Below, piece after piece: positions 27,462 to 36,019 of a stretch of 64,000 nucleotides of DNA (its first letter is position 1; each line of letters begins with the position of its first letter). Under the pieces are notes generated by a model. It made no database searches and had not been told where the DNA came from. It saw nothing but the letters and a program-made list of their open reading frames with translations. Where the stretch lies: positions 92,806 to 156,805 of the forward strand of contig CAJUHT010000001.1 of NCBI GenBank assembly GCA_910586035.1. The letters run 5' to 3'. Position numbers and translations under genes: made by a program. This DNA comes from an uncultured Christensenella sp. Its GTDB lineage: Bacteria; Bacillota; Clostridia; Christensenellales; Borkfalkiaceae.

Positions 27462-29551
27462 TGCAGGTTTACGTTGCTAAAAGCAGCGGCTTTTGCCGCG
27501 GCGTTCAGAACGCCGTAGATACGGCGATGAATACCGACCCGCGCCACGCCTACGTCTTGGGTGAAATTATTCACAATGCGGGCGTAATGCAAGCCATAAA
27601 GGGGCGTGGAATAAAAGTAGTTGAAGCGCTTTCGGAAGTGCCAGACGGGGCGACGGTTATTTTTCGTTCGCACGGCGTTCCTCCCGAATATTATGCCGAA
27701 TGTAAAAACCGCGGGATAAACTGCATAGACTGCACCTGTAAATTTGTAAGCAATACCCAGAAAATAGTTAAAAACGAGTATGAAAAGGGTAACCTTGTGA
27801 TTATTTGCGGAGAGCCCACTCATCCGGAGGTTATAGGGCTTTGCGGGTGGTGTAATAACAGCGCGCACGTAATCAACGGGGAAAGCCCGTTGCCAGACGA
27901 TATTAAAGACAAAAACGTAAGTATTGTGGCTCAAACCACGTTTTCGGTGGAAAAATTTGAAAAAATAATAAAAAATATTAAAAAACTCTGTGAAAAATCA
28001 GTTGCCGTTTTTAAAACTATTTGTTATACTACTATATGTCGGCAAATTGAAGCAAACAAGCTCTCGTCCGAGTGCGACGCAATGATAGTAATCGGCGGGC
28101 TGAATAGCAGTAATACCAACAAACTTTACGATATTTGCAAGGCAAATTGTCCTAACGTTTTCAGGCTTGCAAGCGCCGACGGCTTTGAGTTTGACAAAAT
28201 AAAAAATTATAAAAAAATAGGTATTGTTTCAGGGGCGTCAACCCCGAATGCGCAAACCCGGGAGGTTCTCTTTAAGATGGAAGAAAAAAGCACAGAAGTA
28301 AACGCAACGAATTCTATGGCAGATGTAGTTGCAAAGATTGACAGCGAATCGAAGTTCAAAAAGGGTCAGATTGTAACGGCTACCATATCGGAAGCTACGG
28401 AAGACGGTCTGCAAATCCTTTTGCCTTTCTCGAAAAAGGAAATTCCTTTGAGCAAGGACGAGCTTGACTGCGCGGCTTACAGCCAGGAAGAATATGCAGG
28501 CAAGATTGGCGATACTATCGATTTGTTGGTCGTTGAGCTTAAACCTTCTTTAAAGCTTTCCCAGAAAATGATTAAGCTTCTTGCCGAAGAGGAAGCGCAG
28601 CTTGCGGAAATTGAGCAGGGCAAGGAATTCCAGATTGAATGTACGGGCTCCAATAAGGGCGGTCTTGTAGGTCAGTTCGGTACCTACTCTGTATTCGTAC
28701 CCGCTAAGGAAATTCGCCCCAGCTTCGTTCAGGACCTCTCCAAATACGTAGGCAAGACGCTCAGACTGCGTTTAATCGAAATCAAGAAAGACAGGAAAAA
28801 GGAAATAATCGCTTCCCAGCGCGTAATTTTACAGGAAGAGCGCGACGCTAAGGTTGCAGAGAGAGAAGCAAGGGATACGGAATTTTTCGATTCCATTTCC
28901 GAAGGCGATATTGTTGAAGGCAGAGTTGAGAGAGCGACCAATTTCGGCGCGTTCGTATCGGTTGGAGGTTTTGATTGCCTTGCGCACATTTCCGACCTCA
29001 GCTGGACGGGTACAAAGCAGGTTACCGACGTGCTTGAAATAGGTAAATGCTATCACTTCAAAATTTTGAAGGTTGACAGAGAGCACAAAAAGGTATCGAT
29101 AGGCTATAAGCAGTTGCAACCCCAGCCTTGGGACCTTGCGGCTGACAAATATCACGTTGGCGACGTAATTCACGGCAAAGTTGTAAGGATTGTTCCCTTC
29201 GGCGCGTTTGTTGAAGTTGAAAAAGGCATAGACGGTCTTGTTCACGTTTCGCAAATCAGCCACGAGAGAATTGAAACCCCCGCAACCTGCCTTAACGTAG
29301 GCGACGAAGTTGAAGCAAAAATTGTTGCTTTCGACTGCGAAGCTAAGAAGATGAATCTTTCCATTAAGGCTTGCCTTGCAGAACCCGAAAGAAAGCCCAG
29401 AGAAGATAAGGGCGAGGGTGAAGAGGGTCGTAAGCGTACGCGCGCTCCCAGAAGGGACGACGAAGAGCTTTCGAGTTGGAGCGACGGCGCTATATCCGTC
29501 GGCACTTCGCTTGGCGACCTGCTTGCAAACGCGGAAAAGAACAGAAAATAA
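27461..29551 (+). CDS. Fusion of IspH (HMBPP reductase) and ribosomal protein S1
   Basis: A 696-residue bifunctional protein of the clostridial type. Residues 1-~272 are IspH (LytB), which makes IPP and DMAPP in the MEP pathway; the [4Fe-4S] cysteines are C12 (S-G-F-C-R-G), C93 (D-C-T-C) and C188 (T-I-C-Y), with H38 and H71 also kept. Residues ~297-660 hold four S1 RNA-binding repeats; the third (G-R-V-E-R-A-T-N-F-G-A-F-V) and fourth (G-K-V-V-R-I-V-P-F-G-A-F-V) are the most canonical. A basic Arg/Lys/Glu tail follows. A GGGAGG and in-frame ATG (28277) sit at the domain joint. A terminator follows. dxs and ispA, acting in the same pathway, lie 8-9 kb downstream. Confidence 0.95.
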   Translation: MQVYVAKSSGFCRGVQNAVDTAMNTDPRHAYVLGEIIHNAGVMQAIKGRGIKVVEALSEVPDGATVIFRSHGVPPEYYAECKNRGINCIDCTCKFVSNTQKIVKNEYEKGNLVIICGEPTHPEVIGLCGWCNNSAHVINGESPLPDDIKDKNVSIVAQTTFSVEKFEKIIKNIKKLCEKSVAVFKTICYTTICRQIEANKLSSECDAMIVIGGLNSSNTNKLYDICKANCPNVFRLASADGFEFDKIKNYKKIGIVSGASTPNAQTREVLFKMEEKSTEVNATNSMADVVAKIDSESKFKKGQIVTATISEATEDGLQILLPFSKKEIPLSKDELDCAAYSQEEYAGKIGDTIDLLVVELKPSLKLSQKMIKLLAEEEAQLAEIEQGKEFQIECTGSNKGGLVGQFGTYSVFVPAKEIRPSFVQDLSKYVGKTLRLRLIEIKKDRKKEIIASQRVILQEERDAKVAEREARDTEFFDSISEGDIVEGRVERATNFGAFVSVGGFDCLAHISDLSWTGTKQVTDVLEIGKCYHFKILKVDREHKKVSIGYKQLQPQPWDLAADKYHVGDVIHGKVVRIVPFGAFVEVEKGIDGLVHVSQISHERIETPATCLNVGDEVEAKIVAFDCEAKKMNLSIKACLAEPERKPREDKGEGEEGRKRTRAPRRDDEELSSWSDGAISVGTSLGDLLANAEKNRK
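28260..28279 (+). promoter_or_regulatory. Possible internal ribosome-binding site and start for an S1-only product
   Basis: GGGAGG (28260-28265) lies 11 nt before an in-frame ATG (28277, Met273), exactly between the IspH and S1 parts. This could allow a separate S1 protein. The spacing is on the long side and the G-rich word may only reflect the codons there, so this is a hypothesis. Confidence 0.35.
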
Positions 29552-29566
29552 TCGAATATAGTTCAG

Positions 29567-29603
29567 GCGCTTCCGCATTTTTGCGGAGGCGCTTTACTTT
29601 TTC
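29567..29603 (+). terminator. Intrinsic terminator after ispH-rpsA
   Basis: Stem GCGCTTCCGCA (29567-29577) with TGCGGAGGCGC (29582-29592), one G-T pair, TTTT loop, then TTTACTTTTT. Confidence 0.85.
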
Positions 29604-29666
29604 AAAAAAACGTGAAAAAACTAAACGGCGAGCGGCTGATTTTGATTTTTAATTATTGAAAACAGT

Positions 29667-29695
29667 TTGAACACGCTTTTTTTTGTTTATATAAA
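29667..29695 (+). promoter_or_regulatory. Sigma-A promoter of htpG
   Basis: TTGAAC (29667-29672), 17 nt with a run of eight T, TATAAA (29690-29695). The start is near 29702, and GGAGG at 29710-29714 serves the GTG start. Confidence 0.75.
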
Positions 29696-29724
29696 TACCG
29701 TCAATAATCGGAGGTAAAACATAA

Positions 29725-31560
29725 GTGAAAGAAGGTCAGATAAGAATTTCAAGCGAAAATATGATGCCCATTATAAAAAAATGGCTCTATTCGGATAAGG
29801 ATATTTTTCTCAGGGAAATAGTGGCTAACGGCGTAGACGCCATTACAAAGTTTAAAAAGCTTGTAACTATGGGCGAAGCGACGGAAACGGAAGGCGAAGA
29901 GTATTGCGTTAAAATCAGCGTGGATAAAAAGGCAAAAACTCTTACGGTTGAAGACAACGGAATCGGTATGACCGAGGAAGAGGTTGAAAATTATATAACG
30001 CAAATAGCTTTTTCCGGGGCGAGCGACTTTCTTGCTAAATACGAAAAGGCTGGCGGCGACGGTATAATAGGTCATTTCGGCTTGGGTTTCTATTCCGCAT
30101 ATATGGTTTCGGAGCTGGTCGAGATAGAAACAAAGTCGTATAAGGACGGCGCGGCGGCTGTTAAGTGGGCTTCCGACGGCAACTCGACTTACAGTTTGGA
30201 TAATTGCGACAGGCAGGCGCGCGGCACAAAAATAGTAATGCATATCGCCGCGGACGAAAAGGAATTTTTGAGCGACGATAAAATTAAAGGACTTGTAAGA
30301 AAGTACTGCTCGTTTATGCCGTACAATATCTACGTGGACTATAAGGGCGACGGAAAAGATACGCCTTTAAACACTACTTTGCCGCTCTATGCAAAGTCGC
30401 CCAAAGACTGTACAGACGAAGAGTATAAAAACTTTTACACCGATACGTTTATGGACTACGAAGCACCCATTTTCTGGGTGCACCTCGATATGGACTATCC
30501 TTTTAAATTGAAGGGTATTCTGTACTTCCCCAAGGTTAAAAATAAAGTCGAGCTTGAACGCGGCAAGGTTAAACTTTATTGCAATCAGGTATTCATTGCC
30601 GACAACATAAAGGAAGTAATTCCCGAATTTTTGATGTTGCTCAACGGAGTAATCGACTGCCCTGATATTCCTTTAAACGTTTCGCGCAGTTTTCTGCAAA
30701 ACGACAAGCAAGTACAAAGGATAACCAAATATATAGTTAAAAAGGTATCCGATAAGCTTACCCAGCTTTATAAAAACGATAGAAGCAAGTATGAAGAGTG
30801 CTGGGGCGACTTGGCAAACTTTATAAAGTTCGGTTGCATAAAGGAAAGCGATTTTTACGATAAAATCAAGGATATTATAATCTGGAAGGACCTCGACGGC
30901 AATTATAAGCCGCTTTCCGATTTTGTTCCTGCCCTCGCCGAAGAAGAAAAAGAACAGAGCAAGGAAAAGGAAGAAGCAAAGGATGTCAAGCCGCAGACCG
31001 TGTACTACGTTTCCGACGCCCAACAGCAGGCTCAGTATATAAAACTGTTTAAGGAAAACGACCTGAACGCCATTTGTTGCGATACGTTTATCGACCCGCA
31101 TTTTATAAGCTTTATCGAGTATAAAATGCCAGATAAAGTCAAGTTTATGAGAATCGACGCGGACGTTGCGGGCGCGCTCAAAGGCGAGGACTCCGCGGAG
31201 GACAGCGTAATTATCGATATCTTCAAAAACGCCGTTGCGGACGATAAAGTAACCGTAAAGACGCAGGCGTTGAAAAACGGCGGAGTGCCCGCTATAATCA
31301 ACGTAGACGAGTATATGAGAAGATATTCGGAAATGGGGCAGTTCTACGGTATGGCAGGCGGTCAAATCGGTAAAACTTTGATTGTAAACACGGCGAACCC
31401 GCTTGTGGAAAAAATCAAATCTTTGCCCGACGAAAAACAGAAGGTTGCGGCAAAGTATATCTATTCGCTCGCGCTTGTATCCTTTAAAAAGCTCAGTCCC
31501 GACGAGCTGAACGATTTCGTATCCGAAAGCCTTAACTTGCTTGAAAATTTTTGCAACTGA
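29725..31560 (+). CDS. htpG: Molecular chaperone HtpG (Hsp90), GTG start
   Basis: An ATP-driven dimeric chaperone. The GHKL ATPase domain shows L-R-E-I-V-A-N-G-V-D-A (Glu of the Bergerat fold; the common Asn-Ala-Ser-Asp-Ala is A-N-G-V-D-A here), D-N-G-I-G-M, and G-H-F-G-L-G-F-Y-S. Middle and C-terminal domains complete the 611 residues, close to the 624 of E. coli. GTG 29725 has GGAGG 10 nt upstream. It is a single-gene unit with its own promoter and terminator. Confidence 0.97.
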   Translation: MKEGQIRISSENMMPIIKKWLYSDKDIFLREIVANGVDAITKFKKLVTMGEATETEGEEYCVKISVDKKAKTLTVEDNGIGMTEEEVENYITQIAFSGASDFLAKYEKAGGDGIIGHFGLGFYSAYMVSELVEIETKSYKDGAAAVKWASDGNSTYSLDNCDRQARGTKIVMHIAADEKEFLSDDKIKGLVRKYCSFMPYNIYVDYKGDGKDTPLNTTLPLYAKSPKDCTDEEYKNFYTDTFMDYEAPIFWVHLDMDYPFKLKGILYFPKVKNKVELERGKVKLYCNQVFIADNIKEVIPEFLMLLNGVIDCPDIPLNVSRSFLQNDKQVQRITKYIVKKVSDKLTQLYKNDRSKYEECWGDLANFIKFGCIKESDFYDKIKDIIIWKDLDGNYKPLSDFVPALAEEEKEQSKEKEEAKDVKPQTVYYVSDAQQQAQYIKLFKENDLNAICCDTFIDPHFISFIEYKMPDKVKFMRIDADVAGALKGEDSAEDSVIIDIFKNAVADDKVTVKTQALKNGGVPAIINVDEYMRRYSEMGQFYGMAGGQIGKTLIVNTANPLVEKIKSLPDEKQKVAAKYIYSLALVSFKKLSPDELNDFVSESLNLLENFCN

Positions 31561-31580
31561 ACATTTTAAAAGGTTTTATA

Positions 31581-31610
31581 GATAACCGCATTTTGCGGTT
31601 ATCTTTTTTT
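31581..31610 (+). terminator. Intrinsic terminator after htpG
   Basis: Perfect 10-bp stem GATAACCGCA (31581-31590), loop TTT, TGCGGTTATC (31594-31603), followed by seven T. Confidence 0.93.
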
Positions 31611-31632
31611 ATGCAAAAAAATAGATTATAAT

Positions 31633-32535
31633 ATGACTTTTTATTATTTCACGGAAGAATTGCGTCGCGCTTTGGAGAACCTCAATCTCAATTATCTTTC
31701 TGAAATTCGGTTGAGGAACGGACAACCTGTCATTATCCGCTTCCGCGGGGAATATAACTATATAAACAGCTTCGGCATTACGTCGGATTGCGACAATGCG
31801 ATTATTTGTAACGATGCGGGTAAATGCCTGTACGCGGCTATGGAAAACAGCGTTTACGCCTATACCGAGCAATTAAAGCGGGGGTTTATTACGGTGGACG
31901 GCGGGGTGCGCATAGGTATTGGCGGCGAGTACGTTACGCAGGGTGGCGATACCGTTACCGTAAAAAACGTAACTTCGCTTAACCTGCGCATACCGCACGA
32001 CGTTGTAGGCGCGGCAAACGAACTTTACGGACACGTCTGCAACGGTGAAATTTTTAATACGCTGTTGTTTTCACGCCCGGGGTACGGTAAAACTACTCTT
32101 TTGCGGGACATTGCAAGAAATATTGCCCGTAAAACGCAGTTAAACGTGCTTGTATTCGACGAAAGAAACGAAATAGCCGCCGTTGACGGCGACGGGCGTG
32201 GTTACGATTTGGGCAAGGGGTGCGATATTATTCGTGGCGCGGATAAGCTTACCGCATTTTCAAACGCAGTAAGGGCAATGAGTCCGCAGGTGATAATTAC
32301 AGACGAGCTGTACGGAGCGGAAGATTTGTTGGCGGCGCAATACGCCGCCGACTGCGGCATTTCGATAATTGCATCCTCGCATACGGTTGACAGGGAGCAG
32401 TTGAAAAAAATGCCGTTCAGTCGGTACGTTGAACTTAGCGGTGCGGGTAAGCAAGCGGTGATTTATGATAAAGATTTTAATATTGTTTGCCATTGTTCTA
32501 CTGTCGGGCGCGTTGGGAATAGCGGCGGCAACTGA
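31633..32535 (+). CDS. spoIIIAA: Stage III sporulation protein AA (secretion ATPase)
   Basis: A cytosolic ATPase of the type II/IV secretion superfamily that powers the SpoIIIA-SpoIIQ channel between mother cell and forespore. It has Walker A G-Y-G-K-T-T-L-L-R-D (near residue 150), V-F-D-E-R-N-E-I-A-A and I-I-T-D-E-L. The 300 residues are family length. A TATAAT abuts the ATG directly (31627-31632) and there is no Shine-Dalgarno site, so the expression signals are unclear. The reading frame overlaps spoIIIAB by 71 nt. Confidence 0.93.
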   Translation: MTFYYFTEELRRALENLNLNYLSEIRLRNGQPVIIRFRGEYNYINSFGITSDCDNAIICNDAGKCLYAAMENSVYAYTEQLKRGFITVDGGVRIGIGGEYVTQGGDTVTVKNVTSLNLRIPHDVVGAANELYGHVCNGEIFNTLLFSRPGYGKTTLLRDIARNIARKTQLNVLVFDERNEIAAVDGDGRGYDLGKGCDIIRGADKLTAFSNAVRAMSPQVIITDELYGAEDLLAAQYAADCGISIIASSHTVDREQLKKMPFSRYVELSGAGKQAVIYDKDFNIVCHCSTVGRVGNSGGN

Positions 32536-32890
32536 AAAAAAGCGGCGCGCCAAAATTTTTTCCGAGTTTTATGAGTTTAACGAAAAGTTGCTTCTAAATT
32601 TAAAGTACGGCAGAGAAAAGGTGAGCAAGGTAGCCGAAGAGTTTGAAAGCGTACGGAAAGTAATGGACGGCAATGAAGTTTTAAAGGGCGAAGACGGAGA
32701 ATTTTTAAAAAAATACGTTTCCGGAATAGGGGAAACGGACGCCGTTACGCAGGTTGAGTATTTAAACGAAAGAAAGCTCGCTCTTAATGAATATAAGCAA
32801 AAAAGTCAGGAAAATTATAAAAAGTACGGCTCTTTGTACGTAAAGCTGGCTCTTATGGCGGGCTTGCTTGTTGCCGTTCTGCTTGCGTGA
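32465..32890 (+). CDS. spoIIIAB: Stage III sporulation protein AB
   Basis: A 141-residue membrane protein resembling GspF-type platform subunits of secretion systems. An N-terminal helix (I-L-F-A-I-V-L-L-S-G-A-L-G) is followed by a helical cytoplasmic part and a C-terminal helix (L-A-L-M-A-G-L-L-V-A-V-L-L). It starts inside spoIIIAA, which is a large overlap (71 nt), with GGTG just before the ATG. Position and topology make the call. Confidence 0.88.
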   Translation: MIKILILFAIVLLSGALGIAAATEKKRRAKIFSEFYEFNEKLLLNLKYGREKVSKVAEEFESVRKVMDGNEVLKGEDGEFLKKYVSGIGETDAVTQVEYLNERKLALNEYKQKSQENYKKYGSLYVKLALMAGLLVAVLLA

Positions 32891-32892
32891 AA

Positions 32893-33090
32893 ATGGATAT
32901 TAGCATAATTTTTAAATTGGCGGCGGTGGGCATAATCGTTACCGTTGTGTGCCAGATACTTAAAAAGTCCGACCGTGATGACATTGCGACTATCGTCAGT
33001 CTGGTCGGCTTGATAATCGCGCTTACGGTAGTCATAACAATGATTTCCGATTTATTTACGCAAATCAAACAACTGTTCGATATATTTTAA
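32893..33090 (+). CDS. spoIIIAC: Stage III sporulation protein AC
   Basis: A 65-residue two-helix membrane protein (B. subtilis SpoIIIAC is 68 residues), with the conserved C-Q-I-L-K-K-S-D-R-D-D/E between the helices. It starts at ATG 32893, 2 nt after the spoIIIAB stop; an in-frame GTG at 32887 is less likely. It is part of the forespore channel complex. Confidence 0.9.
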   Translation: MDISIIFKLAAVGIIVTVVCQILKKSDRDDIATIVSLVGLIIALTVVITMISDLFTQIKQLFDIF

Positions 33091-33483
33091 ATGCAGGTAT
33101 TACAGCTGTGCGCCGTGGCGGTTATAACCGCCGTTTGCGCTTTAATTTTAAAATCGCAAAAGTCAGACCTCGTTCCGCTGTGCGTTACGGCGGGCGGTAT
33201 TCTTTTGATACTGTGCGGGTTTGATTACCTTTCCGAAAGTATTTCGTTTATAAAGCAGTTTTCGGAGCAGACAAAGATAGATAAAACTGTTATAAGAATT
33301 ATATTTAAAGTCGTGGGCATAGGTTACTTAATCGAGCTTACGGCGGGCTCTGTAAAGGATATGGGGTTCGAATCAATTGCGGACAAGTTGGTGTTATGCG
33401 GAAAAATTGTAATATTCGTAATGTCGGTGCCAATCTTACAATCTCTTTTCGGCATAATAATAAAACTTATCCAACTTACGTAA
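33091..33483 (+). CDS. spoIIIAD: Stage III sporulation protein AD
   Basis: A 130-residue membrane protein with four hydrophobic segments, similar in design to SpoIIIAC (one part reads I-L-K-S-Q-K-S-D). ATG 33091 directly follows the spoIIIAC stop, so translation is coupled. Family length and operon position support the call. Confidence 0.9.
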   Translation: MQVLQLCAVAVITAVCALILKSQKSDLVPLCVTAGGILLILCGFDYLSESISFIKQFSEQTKIDKTVIRIIFKVVGIGYLIELTAGSVKDMGFESIADKLVLCGKIVIFVMSVPILQSLFGIIIKLIQLT

Positions 33484-34661
33484 TCAAACTCGCGGCAAAA
33501 GTTTTTGCTTTTATGCTGATTGCTTTTTTACCGCTTTTAATAGGCGGTACGGTTATAGCCTTTGCCGACGACGGCGCCGAGCTCAACGAAAATATTTCTT
33601 CAATAATCGACAGCCTTGATTTGACGGAAATTCAAAAATATTTGGACGAGTACGGAAACGACTACGTTTTCAGCTTCGGCGATACAGCCAAGGAAATAGT
33701 AACGTACCTTGTAAAGGGAAATTTAGGGGTAAATTATACCGATTATATTAGCGAGCTGTTTTCCGTACTGTTCAGCGGCGTAACAAAGCTGTTGCCTGCG
33801 TTTGCGCAGGTCATAGCAATTTCTATACTATGCGCTGTGTCGTCAGGCGCGGAGGGCGGAGTAATAGGAAAAACAACCGCAAAGGTTATACGGCTTGCCT
33901 GCGTTGCGCTCATTATGCTTATTTTGTCGTCAATGCTCTTCGGCATATTTTCGTCCTCGGTTAAGTGCGTTACAAACATTAAGCGACAGGTTGAAATAAT
34001 TACGCCCATACTCGTTACCCTTTCCGTATTGACGGGCGGAAGCGACGCGGGCGCGGTGTATCAGCCGTCCGCGCTGTTTTTAAGCGGCGGCGCGATAGAA
34101 ATTGTAAGCGGCTTTATATTTCCCGCAACGATTGCGGTGGTAGTGTTAAACTTTACTTCCCGCTTAAACGAGGATATTTCTTTTACGGGCGTTTCTTCGT
34201 TGATTAAATCGGTTATGAAGTGGATAATAGGCATTACAGTCGCAATATTCGGGCTGTTCATAACAGTGCAAAGCTCCGCGGCTTCGCTGTTTAACGGCAT
34301 ATTTTTTAAGGTTACAAAGTATCTTGTAGGTAATTCCGTGCCGATAGTCGGAAATTTCCTTTCGGCGGGCGTGGATATGATTGTTATGTCGGGGAGCGTA
34401 GTGCGCAGTTCGCTGGGAATACTCGGAATAGTTATGCTGTTAAGCGAAATTATTCAGCCGATTTTAATGCTTGCGTCGTTTTCGGTTATGTTAAAGGTAA
34501 CCGCGGCAATCGCCCAGCCGCTCGGCGAAAAAACGCTGTATTCGCTGTTCACCGACTTCTCGAAAGACATAGAGTACCTGATTGCGGGTATTCTTATGGT
34601 GGCGTTTTTGTATTTCTTGGTTGTTATGCTCGTCATCAACTCAACTTACGCGTTTCTATGA
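33396..34661 (+). CDS. spoIIIAE: Stage III sporulation protein AE
   Basis: A large polytopic membrane subunit (421 residues) of the SpoIIIA channel. A signal-anchor-like helix at about 29-53 precedes an extracytoplasmic stretch, then seven or more helices. The start is uncertain. ATG 33396 lies 88 nt inside spoIIIAD with only a weak GGTG; the next in-frame ATG (33513) would begin inside the signal helix. The longer form is kept because it retains the whole helix. Confidence 0.9.
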   Translation: MRKNCNIRNVGANLTISFRHNNKTYPTYVIKLAAKVFAFMLIAFLPLLIGGTVIAFADDGAELNENISSIIDSLDLTEIQKYLDEYGNDYVFSFGDTAKEIVTYLVKGNLGVNYTDYISELFSVLFSGVTKLLPAFAQVIAISILCAVSSGAEGGVIGKTTAKVIRLACVALIMLILSSMLFGIFSSSVKCVTNIKRQVEIITPILVTLSVLTGGSDAGAVYQPSALFLSGGAIEIVSGFIFPATIAVVVLNFTSRLNEDISFTGVSSLIKSVMKWIIGITVAIFGLFITVQSSAASLFNGIFFKVTKYLVGNSVPIVGNFLSAGVDMIVMSGSVVRSSLGILGIVMLLSEIIQPILMLASFSVMLKVTAAIAQPLGEKTLYSLFTDFSKDIEYLIAGILMVAFLYFLVVMLVINSTYAFL

Positions 34662-35089
34662 AGGCATATCTTTTAAGCGCCGTAGGCGTTATATTTTTAA
34701 CCGTATTGGTCAGCTTTATCGTTCCCGAGGGCAAGCTGAAAAAAAGCGTCAATTTCGTTTTAAGGCTTGTAAGTATCTGCGTGCTCATTCAGCCGCTGAC
34801 GGGAGTATTTAAGTTTACGCCGCAAACGCCCTCCGCCAATTACGATTACGATTACATATGCGCGGTATATTCACAAAATCAAAGCAATCTTTTAACGCAA
34901 AAGGTAAACGGAGAGCTGGGCATAGACTGCGTGTGCAGGGTGGAAATAATCTACGACGGTACGCAGATTAAGGAAAACGGAGTTACCGTGGAGGTAATTT
35001 ACGAAAATGTACAAACTGTTGAGGTTTTAACGGAATATTTAGAGGGCTTGGGCTATATAAATATAACAGTAAATGAAAAAACTGCTTGA
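34658..35089 (+). CDS. spoIIIAF: Stage III sporulation protein AF
   Basis: A 143-residue membrane protein with two N-terminal helices (about 5-22 and 32-50), the typical V-P-E-G-K-L-K-K between them, and a C-terminal ring-building-type soluble domain. It overlaps spoIIIAE by 4 nt (ATGA) and spoIIIAG by 17 nt. Confidence 0.9.
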   Translation: MKAYLLSAVGVIFLTVLVSFIVPEGKLKKSVNFVLRLVSICVLIQPLTGVFKFTPQTPSANYDYDYICAVYSQNQSNLLTQKVNGELGIDCVCRVEIIYDGTQIKENGVTVEVIYENVQTVEVLTEYLEGLGYINITVNEKTA

Positions 35090-35435
35090 TTATTATACTC
35101 GACATAAAAAAATTTTGTTAATAGCCGTATTGCTTGCCGCTTTCATTATCTTAGCGTTTGTGCTTTACGGCAGTAAAAGCAAGATGACTTCCGCGTCGGG
35201 CAACGACGTTGACAGGTCGGTAACGGAAATAAAGCTTATGCGCATACTTTCCGAAATCGATGGGGTCGGGCAGGCGGAAGTTATGATAAACGAAGGGGAA
35301 AACGGAGTAAACGGCGTCATTATTGTGTGCGAAGGAGCATATAACATAATGACCAGAAGCGATATATTGAATGCGGTTGCAACCGCTCTTAACGTAGAAA
35401 AAAATAATATAGCGATATACGCTATGAACAAATAA
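35073..35435 (+). CDS. spoIIIAG: Stage III sporulation protein AG (compact form)
   Basis: Forms the ring of the SpoIIIA-SpoIIQ channel. It has one transmembrane helix (about 14-33), then a short soluble part with V-T-E-I-K-L-M-R-I-L-S-E-I-D-G-V-G and V-V-C-E-G-A. Only 120 residues, against 229 in B. subtilis, so it seems to keep the ring-building fold without the long beta-rich insertion. It ends 11 nt before spoIIIAH. Confidence 0.87.
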   Translation: MKKLLDYYTRHKKILLIAVLLAAFIILAFVLYGSKSKMTSASGNDVDRSVTEIKLMRILSEIDGVGQAEVMINEGENGVNGVIIVCEGAYNIMTRSDILNAVATALNVEKNNIAIYAMNK

Positions 35436-35446
35436 GGAGATTTAAA

Positions 35447-35929
35447 ATGACCAAAAAGAAGAAGATTATCATTATGTCCTCCCTCGTGTTGCTGCTTGCG
35501 GTTACAGCTGTGTTGAACGTACTGCTTGTCAGCCGCAGAACCGCCGCCGCAGACGCCGTGCAGACTTCGAACTACTTCACGTCCTTCCGTGCGGAGAGAA
35601 CTTCTAAAAGAAGCGAAGAAATTTTACAGATTGACAGCGTAATCGAACATTACGAAGAGGGTAGCGAAAAGTACGAAAACGCTATGGATATGAAGCTTAA
35701 AATCGTTGGCATTATGGAGAACGAGCTTGTAATCGAAACGATGGTAAAATCGCTCGGCTTTTCCGACGCCGTTGTATCCATAGGTATGGAATCGGATAAC
35801 GTAAACGTTTTCATCAATACCAACGAACTTGACACTTCCGCGGCTCTCTCCATATATAATCTTCTCAGAAACGAGCTTGGCGTTCCCGCAACCAACATAA
35901 TAATAATGCCTGTTTACACACAAATTTAA
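35447..35929 (+). CDS. spoIIIAH: Stage III sporulation protein AH
   Basis: The mother-cell membrane partner of forespore SpoIIQ. An N-terminal helix (about 7-26) is followed by a helical stalk and a YscJ/FliF-like domain at the C-terminus (about 95-158; V-V-S-I-G, V-N-V-F-I). The 160 residues are somewhat shorter than in B. subtilis (218). AAGGAG lies 8 nt before the ATG. It is the last gene of the operon. Confidence 0.9.
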   Translation: MTKKKKIIIMSSLVLLLAVTAVLNVLLVSRRTAAADAVQTSNYFTSFRAERTSKRSEEILQIDSVIEHYEEGSEKYENAMDMKLKIVGIMENELVIETMVKSLGFSDAVVSIGMESDNVNVFINTNELDTSAALSIYNLLRNELGVPATNIIIMPVYTQI

Positions 35930-35938
35930 TATAAGCAG

Positions 35939-35967
35939 TTGCAAAATCTTACAATATGTGGTATACT
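35939..35967 (+). promoter_or_regulatory. Sigma-A promoter of asp23
   Basis: TTGCAA (35939-35944), 17 nt, TATACT (35962-35967). The transcript would carry a leader of about 45 nt with a small hairpin (GGCAAC 35979-35984 with GTTGCC 35997-36002) just before the AAGGAG ribosome-binding site at 36006-36011. Confidence 0.75.
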
Positions 35968-36019
35968 AATTTAAAGGCGGCAACTAATTTGAGGCTGTTG
36001 CCTTTAAGGAGTTGAAAAT

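Noticed and set aside
28829..29578. A 249-codon open frame on the minus strand opposite the S1 repeats
   Set aside because: It is a shadow of the strongly supported ispH-rpsA frame. It has no ribosome-binding site and no recognisable domain.
30673..31365. A 230-codon minus-strand open frame opposite htpG
   Set aside because: Antisense shadow of a well conserved gene with biased codon use; no start signals.
31627..31632. TATAAT directly before spoIIIAA as a vegetative promoter
   Set aside because: Its start point would fall inside the coding region, and no -35 box lies 17 nt upstream (only the terminator T-run). It is probably chance A+T-rich sequence.
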